Assembly (NCBI RefSeq): GCF_000502875.1
Contig: NZ_AYWX01000012.1
Location: 83,605 to 139,191 of the forward strand
DNA from: Mesorhizobium sp. L2C084A000
GTDB taxonomy: Bacteria > Pseudomonadota > Alphaproteobacteria > Rhizobiales > Rhizobiaceae
Direction: 5' to 3'
DNA: 55,587 nucleotides
This document shows positions 1 to 10,518 of the stretch, piece after piece. Each line of letters opens with the position of its first letter. The first letter of the stretch is position 1. The translations under genes were made by a program, and so were the position numbers. The notes below the pieces were generated by a model. The model did no database searches. It was given only the letters and a program-made list of their open reading frames with translations, and had not been told where the DNA came from.

Positions 1-130
1 ATTTGGCGAGCAGATCGTAATTGCCGGCGGTGGAGTAGATTTCCGAGGCGATCTCGGCATCGGCAAGCGCGCTGGCAACCTCATAGGATTTGCCGAGCTC
101 GCATTTGATCTGCACGAAAAACGCCTTCAT
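1..130 (-). CDS. Lrp/AsnC ligand-binding (RAM) domain protein, partial
   Basis: Only the first 43 codons are inside the window; the gene runs off the left edge. The ATG is at 128-130 and the protein opens MKAFFVQIKCELGKSYEVA. This matches stand-alone RAM domains of the Lrp/AsnC family, where the first beta strand (FVQIKC) is followed by a GxxxEVA helix. There is no room for an N-terminal helix-turn-helix, so it is probably a small ligand-binding domain-only protein rather than a full DNA-binding regulator. Such proteins usually bind amino acids as oligomers; no ligand can be read from this fragment. Confidence 0.7.
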   Translation of the reverse strand, partial: MKAFFVQIKCELGKSYEVASALADAEIASEIYSTAGNYDLLAK

Positions 131-396
131 GGCTTCGTCCCGCTAAACGTCCAAGTCCAGCGGCCCTTCTGGCAGACTGGAGGCGGGCTTTCAAGCGCTG
201 GAATCCGTACCCAGCCGGCCCAGGCCTGGGCTGCGACCTTCCGCAGCTGCTACACCAGCATGCAACCTGCCGCCGATCGCCAGCGATTATTCGCAATCGC
301 TGAAACCGCGATGCGCTGCCAAGCGTATGTTATGATGCGTCTTCGGACAGCACCATTTTTGAGGGAAGATATTTCGCGGGATAACGGAGACAGGCC

Positions 397-816
397 ATGC
401 GCCACGCCTTTTTCGCAATCGCAGTCGTTCCATTCCTCTTTGTATCGTCGGCATTGGCCGGCGATGCCGAGATCAAGGCGGGCCAGTCCGTCATCGACAG
501 TCAGCTAGAGGCCCTCATTGCCGATGACGGCGCCACTGCCTACAGCTTCGCCGCCCCGAATGTGAAGCGGATCTTCCCGACCGTCGACGCCTTCATGAAC
601 ATGGTGACCAACGGCTATCCGCCGGTGCGCAAGCCGCGGACCTATTCCTTCGGCAAGGTCGAGGAGACGGCTCCGGGTTCGATCGTCCAGCAGGTGCTGA
701 TCGTCGGCCCCAACGGCAAGGACTACGAGGCTGTCTACACGTTGCAGCAACAGCCCGACGGCACGTTCCAGATCACCGGTTGCAGCCTGCGCGCCTCGAA
801 TTCGCTCAGCACTTGA
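397..816 (+). CDS. DUF4864 domain-containing exported protein
   Basis: This 139-residue protein begins with a clear Sec signal peptide (MRHAFFAIAVVPFLFVSSALAG, cleavage expected near residue 22). The mature part starts with an amphipathic helix (IKAGQSVIDSQLEALIADD), then a YSFAAPNVKRIFPT segment and beta strands typical of the NTF2-like DUF4864 family. The start is supported by a purine-rich ribosome site (CGGAGA) about 6 bases upstream. The function of the family is unknown; the protein is predicted periplasmic. It converges on tgt with a gap of only a few bases, and no terminator is visible between them. Confidence 0.72.
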   Translation: MRHAFFAIAVVPFLFVSSALAGDAEIKAGQSVIDSQLEALIADDGATAYSFAAPNVKRIFPTVDAFMNMVTNGYPPVRKPRTYSFGKVEETAPGSIVQQVLIVGPNGKDYEAVYTLQQQPDGTFQITGCSLRASNSLST

Positions 817-820
817 GGCC

Positions 821-1951
821 TCACAGCAACGGGATATCGCCCCTTGCCCAGCCCTCGGTGATTTCCGCGCCGCGCGCCTCGAAGGCGCCGGCCTCGATCG
901 CAGCGCGGATATCCTGCATCAGCTTTTGATAGTAGGAAAGGTTGTTCCAGGTCAAAAGCATGGCGCCAAGTGCCTCCTGTGAGCGCACCAGATGATGCAG
1001 ATAGGCGCGTGAGTAGTCCCGGGCGGCAGGGCAGTCGCTTTCCTCGTCGAGCGGCCGCGGATCGTCGGCATGGCGGGCGTTGCGCAGATTGACCTTGCCG
1101 CGCCTTGTATAGGCAAGGCCGTGGCGGCCGGCCCGCGTCGGCATTACGCAGTCGAACATGTCGATGCCGCGCGCCACCGATTTCAGGATATCGTCAGGCG
1201 TGCCGACGCCCATCAGATAGCGCGGCTTGTCCGCTGGCAATTCCGGACAGGTGATGTCGAGCATTTCGAGCATCACCGCTTGCGGCTCGCCGACGGCCAG
1301 GCCGCCAACCGCGTAGCCCTTCAGCTCCATCGCGCTCAGCGCCTGCGCCGAACGCACCCTGAGCGCTGCGTTGTCGCCGCCTTGCACGATGCCGAACATC
1401 GCCTTGCCCGGCTGATCGCCGAACGCCGTCTTGCAGCGCTCGGCCCAACGCAGCGACAGCTCCATGGCGCGCTCGATCTCCTTCATCTCGGCCGGCAGCG
1501 CCGTGCATTCGTCGAGCTGCATCTGGATGTCGGAATCAAGCAGTCCCTGGATCTCGATCGACCGCTCCGGCGACATCTCGTAGGCAGCGCCATCGATATG
1601 CGAACGGAAGGTGACGCCCTTTTCGGTCAGCTTTCTCAGCTTCGACAGCGACATCACCTGGAAACCACCGCTGTCGGTCAGAATCGGATGCGGCCAGCGG
1701 GCGAACTCGTGCAGGCCACCGAGCCGCGCGACGCGCTCGGCGCCGGGCCGCAGCATCAGATGATAGGTGTTGCCCAGGATGATGTCGGCGCCGACACCGC
1801 GCACCTGGTCCATATACATCGCCTTGACGGTGCCGCCGGTGCCGACCGGCATGAAGGCCGGCGTGCGGATTTCGCCGCGCGGCATGTCGATCACGCCGCG
1901 TCGCGCCTTGCCGTCGGTTGCCAGAACCTTGAAGCTGAACGGCTTAGCCAT
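821..1951 (-). CDS. tgt: Queuine/preQ1 tRNA-guanine transglycosylase, zinc ligands altered
   Basis: Tgt exchanges guanine-34 for preQ1 in GUN-anticodon tRNAs, the step before QueA. The 376-residue protein has the family landmarks: DSGGFQV with the general acid Asp93, FGIVQGG, and MFDCVMPTR with the nucleophile Asp267. Start MAKPFSF at 1951 is preferred to an in-frame codon upstream because it matches the family length. The C-terminal zinc site is abnormal. The usual C-x-C-x2-C plus His is here Ser305, Cys307, Ala310 and Asn336, so three of four ligands are missing. The remaining fold (YSRAYLHHL, YYQKLM) is intact, so I call it functional but zinc-independent. It overlaps the preceding small gene by 8 bases in a queA-small gene-tgt operon. 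Confidence 0.95.
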   Translation of the reverse strand: MAKPFSFKVLATDGKARRGVIDMPRGEIRTPAFMPVGTGGTVKAMYMDQVRGVGADIILGNTYHLMLRPGAERVARLGGLHEFARWPHPILTDSGGFQVMSLSKLRKLTEKGVTFRSHIDGAAYEMSPERSIEIQGLLDSDIQMQLDECTALPAEMKEIERAMELSLRWAERCKTAFGDQPGKAMFGIVQGGDNAALRVRSAQALSAMELKGYAVGGLAVGEPQAVMLEMLDITCPELPADKPRYLMGVGTPDDILKSVARGIDMFDCVMPTRAGRHGLAYTRRGKVNLRNARHADDPRPLDEESDCPAARDYSRAYLHHLVRSQEALGAMLLTWNNLSYYQKLMQDIRAAIEAGAFEARGAEITEGWARGDIPLL

Positions 1952-2117
1952 TGAATTCCTTGTCGTGGACCGGGGCGTCCGGCGCCTGATTGTCAAGCGA
2001 CTGGCGGTAGTGGATGCCGCGCATGGTGGAATCGCGGTGCTGGCGAATGCCCGCGCGCAGTTTTTTCACTTCCGCGACCAGCGCATCACGGTCAAAGGCT
2101 TGCAGATCATCGTCCAT
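1944..2117 (-). CDS. Small conserved protein between queA and tgt
   Basis: A 57-residue, charged, mostly helical protein starting MDDDLQAFDRDALVAEVKKL. It overlaps the end of queA by 11 bases and the start of tgt by 8 bases, so it is embedded in the queuosine operon and probably translationally coupled. From memory, rhizobial homologues at this locus share RAGIRxHRDS and the terminal YRQSLD motif but carry roughly 35 extra residues between them. Here HRDST runs almost directly into RGIHYRQSLD. The function is unknown. A longer in-frame reading starting upstream within queA is possible but less likely. Confidence 0.62.
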   Translation of the reverse strand: MDDDLQAFDRDALVAEVKKLRAGIRQHRDSTMRGIHYRQSLDNQAPDAPVHDKEFNG

Positions 2118-3195
2118 CGCTCGTCTCCGCTCGGAAAAGCAGGCTTGCGTCGCCATAGGAATAGAATCTGTAGCGGCTCTCGATGGCATGCGCATAGGCC
2201 GCGCGCATCGTGCCGAGGCCGCTGAAGGCCGAGACCAGCATGAACAGCGTCGAGCGCGGCAGATGGAAATTGGTCATCAGCACGTCGGCGGTGCGAAAAC
2301 GGTAGCCGGGCGTGATGAAGATATCGGTCGGACCGGACCACGCAGCCAGAGTACCGTCCTCACGCGCCGCACTCTCCAGCAGACGCAGCGAGGTCGTGCC
2401 GACAGCGACGATGCGCCCGCCCCTTGCTCTTGCGGCATTCAGGGCGTCCGCAGTGGCTTCGCTGACCGAACCGGTCTCGGCATGCATCTTGTGGTCGGCG
2501 GTATCGTCCGCCTTCACCGGCAGGAACGTGCCTGCGCCGACATGCAAGGTGACGAAGCGGCGTTCGATGCCCTTGCTGTCAAGCGCTGCAAAAAGCTCCG
2601 GCGTGAAATGCAGGCCCGCTGTCGGAGCCGCAACGGCGCCTTCCTCGCTTGCATAGATGGTCTGGTAGTCGGCCCGGTCGCGTTCGTCGTCGTCGCGTTT
2701 CGAGGCGATGTAGGGCGGCAGCGGAATGTGGCCGACCGCGTGCAGCGCCTCGTCGAGGAACGGCCCCGACAGATCGAAGTCAAGCAGCGCTTCGCCGCCC
2801 TCGCCTTTCTCGATCACCGTGGCGTCGAGCTGACCGAGGAAACAGGAATTGCCGTCATGGCCGAAATGGATACGGTCGCCGGCTGCGATGCGCTTGCCCG
2901 GCCGCATGAAGGCCAGCCAGCGGTCCGGCGCCATGCGCATATGCAGCGTGGCTTCGACCTGCGCCGTCGCCTCACCCCGCCGCCGGATGCCTTTGAGCTG
3001 CGCTGGAATGACCTTGGTGTCGTTGAACACCAGCACGTCGCCGGCCCTGAGCAACGATGGCAGGTTGCCAACCGTCCGGTCGTCGAGCGCCTCGCCCGGC
3101 TTGACCACCAGCATCTTGGCGCTGTCGCGCGGCTCCGCCGGGCGAAGCGCGATGCGCTCCTCCGGCAAATCGAAGTCAAAGAGATCGACGCGCAT
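2107..3195 (-). CDS. queA: S-adenosylmethionine:tRNA ribosyltransferase-isomerase
   Basis: QueA transfers and isomerises the ribosyl group of SAM onto preQ1 in tRNA to form epoxyqueuosine. The 362-residue length is normal. Visible family signatures are the N-terminal FDFDLPEERIALRP, the VFNDTKVIPAQLKG segment, the AAPTAGLHFT motif near the middle, HVGAGTFLPV, and a C-terminal TNFHLPRSTLFMLVSAF. Its ATG shares a base with the TGA of the upstream transporter gene (TGATG), and its own end overlaps the next small gene, so the group reads as one operon. It sits directly upstream of tgt, the preceding enzyme of the same pathway. Confidence 0.96.
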   Translation of the reverse strand: MRVDLFDFDLPEERIALRPAEPRDSAKMLVVKPGEALDDRTVGNLPSLLRAGDVLVFNDTKVIPAQLKGIRRRGEATAQVEATLHMRMAPDRWLAFMRPGKRIAAGDRIHFGHDGNSCFLGQLDATVIEKGEGGEALLDFDLSGPFLDEALHAVGHIPLPPYIASKRDDDERDRADYQTIYASEEGAVAAPTAGLHFTPELFAALDSKGIERRFVTLHVGAGTFLPVKADDTADHKMHAETGSVSEATADALNAARARGGRIVAVGTTSLRLLESAAREDGTLAAWSGPTDIFITPGYRFRTADVLMTNFHLPRSTLFMLVSAFSGLGTMRAAYAHAIESRYRFYSYGDASLLFRAETSDGR

Positions 3196-3644
3196 CAGTA
3201 GAGCCGGACGAGCAGCGCTCCGACCAGCAGCAGCACCGCGCCGGCGATGCGACCGAGCGAGATTTCACGCACCGCGACGCCGAGGAAGCCGATGCGGTCG
3301 ATGAGCATGCCGGCCAGCAACTGGCCGGCGACCAGAAACGCCATCAGCGCGGCCGCACCCATGCGTGGCGTGAGAATCGTCGACAGCGTGACATAGAAAC
3401 CGCCCAGCATGCCGCCGGCCACGAACAGCCAGGGCGCCGGCGCCTTCCAGTCGAGCGAGATGCCCTGCAGCTTCACCACCGTGACGGAAATAATGCCGAG
3501 CACGATCGCGCCCGACAGGAACGAAAACGCAGCCGCCGCGACCGGGAGGCCCAGGCCGCGCGCCAGTTGCGAATTGATCGGCGCCTGAATGGCAATGAAG
3601 GCGCCGGACAGGATGCCGAGAAGCGACCAGACGACGCCCATCAT
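3195..3644 (-). CDS. DMT-superfamily inner-membrane protein (DUF606/YdcZ type)
   Basis: A 149-residue hydrophobic protein with about five predicted membrane helices. It opens with the YdcZ/DUF606 pattern (a first helix with SGAFIAIQAPINSQLARGLG) and ends in a helix AGAVLLLVGALLVRLY. DUF606 proteins are small multidrug/metabolite-type transporters that often work as pairs or dimers; no second copy is adjacent. The stop codon overlaps the queA start, implying co-translation, though a link to queuosine is unproven. The first two codons are both ATG and either could start the protein. Confidence 0.8.
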   Translation of the reverse strand: MMGVVWSLLGILSGAFIAIQAPINSQLARGLGLPVAAAAFSFLSGAIVLGIISVTVVKLQGISLDWKAPAPWLFVAGGMLGGFYVTLSTILTPRMGAAALMAFLVAGQLLAGMLIDRIGFLGVAVREISLGRIAGAVLLLVGALLVRLY

Positions 3645-3656
3645 TGTCGTTTGCCC

Positions 3657-4169
3657 TTACTTGACGTCGGCCGCGACCTTCAGCGAGACGATCTTGTCGG
3701 GATCCTGCACCGGCTCGCCGCGCTTGATCTTGTCGACATTGTCCATGCCTTCGATGACCTGGCCCCAGACCGTGTACTGACGATTGAGGAAGGCGGCATC
3801 GTCGAAGCAGATGAAGAACTGCGAATTGGCCGAGTTCGGGTTCTGCGAACGGGCCATCGAGCAGGTGCCGCGAGCATGGTTGGCGTTGGAGAATTCAGCC
3901 TTCAAATCCGGCTTTTCAGAGCCGCCCATGCCCGCGCGGGACGGCGCGAAGGAATGCTTGCTGGAATTGCCGAACTTGACGTCGCCGGTCTGCGCCATGA
4001 AACCCTCGATAACGCGGTGGAAGACCACGCCGTCATAGGCGCCTTCCCTGGCCAGTTCCTTGATGCGGGCGACATGGCCCGGCGCCAGGTCGGGGAAAAG
4101 TTCGATGACCACATTGCCCTTGGTCGTTTCCATGATGAGCGCGTTCTCGCGGTCCTTGATTTCGGCCAT
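3657..4169 (-). CDS. ppiB: Cytoplasmic cyclophilin-type peptidyl-prolyl isomerase
   Basis: A 170-residue cyclophilin without a signal peptide. The conserved active-site segments are present: FHRVIEGFMAQTGD near residues 50-64, the central MARSQNPNSANSQFFI, and QYTVWGQVIEGMDNVDKI. These catalyse cis-trans isomerisation at Xaa-Pro bonds. It lies 12 bases upstream of the transporter gene and about 40 bases downstream of a second, exported cyclophilin, an arrangement common in rhizobia. The gene symbol reflects cytosolic location and family, not proven orthology to the enterobacterial gene. Confidence 0.93.
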   Translation of the reverse strand: MAEIKDRENALIMETTKGNVVIELFPDLAPGHVARIKELAREGAYDGVVFHRVIEGFMAQTGDVKFGNSSKHSFAPSRAGMGGSEKPDLKAEFSNANHARGTCSMARSQNPNSANSQFFICFDDAAFLNRQYTVWGQVIEGMDNVDKIKRGEPVQDPDKIVSLKVAADVK

Positions 4170-4210
4170 GTCAGATATCCTTTTTCAGAAAAACAGAGTT
4201 ATTCGACAAT

Positions 4211-4798
4211 TTACTTGTCGGCGGCGATGCGCACCTTGATCATCCGGTCGGGATCGGTGACCGTGCCGTTGTCCGCCTGGTCGCCCTTCTTGATGTGATC
4301 CACCAGTTCCATGCCGCTGACGACATTGCCGACGATCGTGTACTGGCCATCGAGGGGCGGTGCCGGAGCGAACATGATGAAGAACTGCGAATTGGCCGAA
4401 TTGGGGTCCTGCGAGCGGGCCATACCGACCACGCCGCGCTTATAATGTTCGGTCTGTGAGAATTCGGCGGGCAGGTCGGGCAGGTCGGAACCGCCGGTGC
4501 CAACGGCCTCGGCGCTGAAACCCTTTTTCATATTGCCGAACTTGACGTCGCCGGTCTGCGCCATGAAGCCGTCGATGACGCGGTGGAAGGCGACGTTGTC
4601 ATAGGCGCCTTGGCGCACCAGCTTCTTGATCTGCTCGACATGCTTTGGCGCCAGATCGGGCCTCAGCGCAATGGTGACGTCGCCGTCCTTCAGCGTGATG
4701 ATCATTGTGTTTTCCGGGTCGGCGGCGAAAGCCGAGACCGACGCAGCCACAAGACCGGCGAGCACGACAAGGAACGAGGCTAGCTTTTTCAGCTGCAT
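4211..4798 (-). CDS. ppiA: Exported cyclophilin-type peptidyl-prolyl isomerase
   Basis: This 195-residue cyclophilin carries a signal peptide (MQLKKLASFLVVLAGLVAASVSAFA, cleavage before ADPENT), so it should act in the periplasm. The catalytic blocks FHRVIDGFMAQTGD and MARSQDPNSANSQFFI are intact. Start at 4798 is chosen because an upstream in-frame codon would add a basic, unrelated stretch before the signal peptide. It is the tandem partner of the cytosolic enzyme downstream and follows coaD by 16 bases, so coaD, ppiA and ppiB probably share a transcript. Confidence 0.93.
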   Translation of the reverse strand: MQLKKLASFLVVLAGLVAASVSAFAADPENTMIITLKDGDVTIALRPDLAPKHVEQIKKLVRQGAYDNVAFHRVIDGFMAQTGDVKFGNMKKGFSAEAVGTGGSDLPDLPAEFSQTEHYKRGVVGMARSQDPNSANSQFFIMFAPAPPLDGQYTIVGNVVSGMELVDHIKKGDQADNGTVTDPDRMIKVRIAADK

Positions 4799-4814
4799 GG
4801 TTTTCTCCGAAAAC

Positions 4815-5315
4815 TTACTTCTTGAACTTGGCTGTGAGCGCGCCGGCAACCGCCGCCGGCACGAAGGGGCGAATGTCGCCGCCCATCGAGGCAATCTGGC
4901 GGACAAGTGTGGCGGTAATGGTGCGTACCGAAGGACTGGCGGGCAGAAAAACCGTCTGCAGTTCAGGCGCCATGGTCTCGTTCATGCCGGCCATCTGCAT
5001 CTCATAGTCGAGGTCGGTGCCGTCGCGCAGGCCGCGGATCATGATCGAGGCGCCGTGCTTCCTGGCGGCGTCGATGACCAGCCCGTCGAAGGCGACGACC
5101 TTGATGCGGGCACCATCGCTGCCGAATTCCGTCTTCGTCGCCGTCTCGATCAGCTTCACCCGCTCCTCGAAGGAAAACAGCGGCTGCTTGCCCGGATGGA
5201 TGCCGATCGCCGCATAAACGATATCGGCCACGGCCAGCGAGGCCTTCAGCACATCGAGATGGCCGTTGGTCAGCGGGTCGAAGGAGCCGGCATAGAGGGC
5301 GATGCGTTCAGTCAT
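4815..5315 (-). CDS. coaD: Phosphopantetheine adenylyltransferase
   Basis: CoaD makes dephospho-CoA from 4'-phosphopantetheine and ATP, the penultimate step of CoA synthesis in the cytoplasm. The 166-residue length is typical. The nucleotidyltransferase motif T-x-G-H is at residues 16-19 (GSFDPLTNGHLD), the IRGLRDGTDLDYE segment follows at the centre, and a variant of the ISSTxxR motif (ITATLVRQ) lies near residue 135. It is the first gene of the coaD-ppiA-ppiB run; the region upstream holds palindromic repeats and presumably its promoter. Confidence 0.95.
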   Translation of the reverse strand: MTERIALYAGSFDPLTNGHLDVLKASLAVADIVYAAIGIHPGKQPLFSFEERVKLIETATKTEFGSDGARIKVVAFDGLVIDAARKHGASIMIRGLRDGTDLDYEMQMAGMNETMAPELQTVFLPASPSVRTITATLVRQIASMGGDIRPFVPAAVAGALTAKFKK

Positions 5316-5331
5316 GGCTGGTGCTTCTAAT

Positions 5332-5400
5332 GCATGATCCCAAAAAGTGGAAACCGGTTTTTGCGGACAAACGGTTTTTCGTTTGTCCTAGAGATCATGC
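5332..5400. repeat. Rhizobial palindromic intergenic repeat
   Basis: GCATGATC at 5332-5339 is mirrored by GATCATGC at 5393-5400. Between them AAAAAGTGGAAACCGG and the inverted pair GACAAACGG/TTTTTCGTTTGTC form an inner hairpin. I recognise the CCCAAAAAGTGGAAACCGGTTTT core as a repeat scattered through Mesorhizobium intergenic regions. It lies upstream of coaD in a stretch of about 320 bases with no gene; the rest of that stretch holds the next inverted repeat and the leader of the small gene at 5638. Confidence 0.7.
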
Positions 5401-5410
5401 TCAAATGAAA

Positions 5411-5459
5411 GCTAGAGCCTGTTCCATCTTCCGTCCATCAAGATGGAACAGGCTCTAGC
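5411..5459. repeat. Perfect 20-bp inverted repeat
   Basis: The arm GCTAGAGCCTGTTCCATCTT at 5411-5430 is perfectly complementary to 5440-5459, with a 9-base loop. There is no T-tract on either side, so it is not a classical terminator. It abuts the palindromic repeat at 5332-5400, giving a compound structured element between coaD and the small gene at 5638. Confidence 0.8.
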
Positions 5460-5637
5460 GAGCCTCTCTCGCAAAGGCAAATCCGATCGGCGCGCCGGCC
5501 ATGAACCTTTTCCGGCACATGAACGACAGATGAACACGCTGATCACGAAGCCTTCACGCAGCGTTCACTAGGTTGCACCTTAATAAGATGAAACCAAAAT
5601 CCCATCTATCCGTTGTTAGGCGCAGGAGAACACGCAC

Positions 5638-5790
5638 ATGCTGATCTACATGCTCGCCACCGCAATGACCGTCGCCATGCTGATCGCCACCGTCTTTGGG
5701 CTGCATCACGAGGCACAACGCATCCGCGTCAAGGCAAACACCAAGCGCTTCGAAGGCTTCGGCCTGCGCAAGCCATATCGTCACTACTGA
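5638..5790 (+). CDS. Small single-span membrane protein, unknown function
   Basis: A 50-residue ORF, MLIYMLATAMTVAMLIATVF followed by a basic tail ending in RKPYRHY. The first 22 residues form one hydrophobic helix; the tail has many Arg and Lys and should face the cytoplasm. A ribosome-binding sequence (AGGAGA) lies about 10 bases upstream, which supports translation. It is isolated between coaD and gyrA, converges on gyrA and is followed by a GC hairpin. The function is unknown. Confidence 0.6.
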   Translation: MLIYMLATAMTVAMLIATVFGLHHEAQRIRVKANTKRFEGFGLRKPYRHY

Positions 5791-5810
5791 TAAAGCCTGA
5801 TTTGCTGCTG

Positions 5811-5830
5811 CGCCGGCCAACTGGCCGGCG
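5811..5830. terminator. GC-rich hairpin between small gene and gyrA
   Basis: CGCCGGCCA (5811-5819) pairs with TGGCCGGCG (5822-5830) across a two-base spacer. It sits between the convergent small gene ending at 5790 and gyrA ending at 5859. Neither strand has a long T-run, so it may be a weak bidirectional terminator or just a palindrome. Confidence 0.45.
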
Positions 5831-5858
5831 TTGCCATGTCAAAACCTGGGTGCCGGAC

Positions 5859-8660
<2,802 letters not shown>

Positions 8661-8913
8661 ATCGGATCACAATCTAATCAGGAATCACTTGGTGCTTATA
8701 TAGGAAGCAAGGCTGAAACTCCAACATTCCCAGCACTTTTCCAGTGTCATTTTTGGTGGTAATTTCAAATGGATACCACTGATTGCGACGATATGGCCAA
8801 GGCGGTTTCGCCGCCATCGACGCAAAAGCCTGCAATGGACGTTTTCCCCGAGCAAAAGCCACGAGCGCGATGGATTGGACCCTGTGGCTGCCCTTGCGAG
8901 CACCTGAGCCGAT

Positions 8914-9756
8914 TCACGAGACGCGAAGGCCCATAGCGCCACGGCGGGCGCGATACTTACCGGGCGTTTCGCCCATGACACGACGAAACCGGCGGTTGAA
9001 GGTCGACAGGTCGTTGAAGCCGGCCCCGAAGGCGATCGCCGAGACCGCATCATCCGACATCTGCAGCCGCACCGCTGCCCTGTGCAGCCGCGTCTTGAGC
9101 AAGAACTGATAGGGCGTCATGCCCGCGACCTGCCGGAAGATGCGCAGGAAATGGTAAGGACTGGTCGCAGTCTCATCCGCAAGCGCTGAAAGCGAGACCG
9201 GCCCGTCGGCATCCAACTCTATCCGCCGCACCGCTTCGGCCACCCGTTTCTGATCGCGGCGGCTCGGCGCGCGCCTGACATGCGTGGCTCCGGTGGCAAT
9301 CGTCGCGGCGGCACCGGCCATGCGCAGGGAAAGTTCCTCGAAGGCATCCATGTCAGCAGTCTCGCGCGCGGCTTCCGCCTCGGCCAGCAGTGGCGCCAGC
9401 ACCGGCAAAGGCGGCAGGCGCGGCGTGGCGAAGGCCAGCTTCCTGGCGCCCGGCACGCCGGCCACGACCCGCTCCATGTAAGACGGTCCGAAATGAAACG
9501 ACAGGCAACGGTCGCCGCCGCCATGCTCATGCCCGCATTCGTAGCATGTGCCGGGATTGCCGAGCAGGAGCGCGCCGGGCGCCAGCATCGCCGTGCCTTG
9601 TTGCGCACGGTAGCGGAACGTGCCGCTGGTGACGGCAGCCACGCAGAAATCCTGATGTGCTTCCTCGAACGGCCGGTCGCCGGCACCGGCCGTGCAGATG
9701 ACATCCGTCACGTGCCAGCCAGGTCCGGAGGCGAGAATATGTGTGGTCGCTGTCAT
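8914..9756 (-). CDS. AraC-family transcriptional regulator
   Basis: A 280-residue regulator. Residues 1-170 form a cupin-like sensing domain with a Cys/His-rich stretch (NPGTCYECGHEHGGGDRC) that could bind metal or act in redox sensing. Residues about 178-275 form the AraC DNA-binding domain with two helix-turn-helix units, seen in SLSALADETATSPYHFLRIF and FGAGFNDLSTFNRRFRRVMG. It is divergent from the unknown gene at 9842 with 85 bases between them, so that gene is its likeliest target. The effector is unknown. The roughly 250-base gap on the gyrA side shows no gene. Confidence 0.9.
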   Translation of the reverse strand: MTATTHILASGPGWHVTDVICTAGAGDRPFEEAHQDFCVAAVTSGTFRYRAQQGTAMLAPGALLLGNPGTCYECGHEHGGGDRCLSFHFGPSYMERVVAGVPGARKLAFATPRLPPLPVLAPLLAEAEAARETADMDAFEELSLRMAGAAATIATGATHVRRAPSRRDQKRVAEAVRRIELDADGPVSLSALADETATSPYHFLRIFRQVAGMTPYQFLLKTRLHRAAVRLQMSDDAVSAIAFGAGFNDLSTFNRRFRRVMGETPGKYRARRGAMGLRVS

Positions 9757-9841
9757 GGCCGAAATATAGCAATTTTTCCCAAGCCCAGAACCCCTTCACC
9801 GCCTACCCTTCCCGGTCTCCTGACAAGAAGAGGCCACAACC

Positions 9842-10372
9842 ATGTTCGATCAATCCTCGTTTGCCGAAGCCCTGCATAGCCCCGGACCGATCGAAGGGCT
9901 TGCCGAAAAACTGAGCCTTTACGGCCGCTTCGTCGGCGCCTGGACTTTCAACGCCTCGCGCCATCTCGAGGACGGTACGGTGCTGACCGGGCGTGGCGAG
10001 GTGCATTTCGGCTGGGTGCTGGAAGGCCGGGCGATTCAGGACGTGTGGATCCTGCCCGCGCGGGACACTGGTTCCCAGCCTTCGCTCGGCAAATGGACTT
10101 TTTATGGCACGACGCTGCGCGTCTATGATCCCGGCGCGGATGCCTGGCACATCTTCTGGAGCGATCCGCGCAACCAGTATTACAGCCGCCAGCTCGGTCG
10201 CGCCGAGGGCGACACGATCATGCAAGTGGGCGCCGACGGCACCGGCAGTTCAGTACGCTGGAGCTTTTCACGCATCACCGAAAACTCCTTCCGATGGCTG
10301 GGCGAACGCTCGCAAGACAATGGCGCGACATGGCGGCTGGAAGTCGAGTTCCTGGCGCGCCGAGAGGTTTGA
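9842..10372 (+). CDS. Conserved protein of unknown function, divergent from an AraC regulator
   Basis: A 176-residue soluble protein without signal peptide. The sequence is rich in alternating beta strands (YGRFVGAWTFNASRHLEDGT, GRGEVHFGWVLEGRAIQDVW, RWSFSRITENSFRWLGERS), a pattern like the lipocalin/calycin-type DUF1579 and related beta-barrel proteins, but I cannot assign it firmly. The start follows a GAAGAGG purine stretch. Its divergent placement next to the AraC gene at 8914-9756 suggests it is controlled by that regulator. An enzyme or small-ligand carrier role is only a guess. Confidence 0.7.
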   Translation: MFDQSSFAEALHSPGPIEGLAEKLSLYGRFVGAWTFNASRHLEDGTVLTGRGEVHFGWVLEGRAIQDVWILPARDTGSQPSLGKWTFYGTTLRVYDPGADAWHIFWSDPRNQYYSRQLGRAEGDTIMQVGADGTGSSVRWSFSRITENSFRWLGERSQDNGATWRLEVEFLARREV

Positions 10373-10518
10373 TCGCCGAGGAATGCAGCAGCAGCCCAGA
10401 ATAAAAGCGTCGCGATCCTTTGCGCCGGCATCAACCACTTTCCCGCTGACAGTTCCCACCGACCGGGCTTTGCTCTACCAATATTCTGTCCGGGCACGGC
10501 CCGGCGGGAGGGTCAGAG

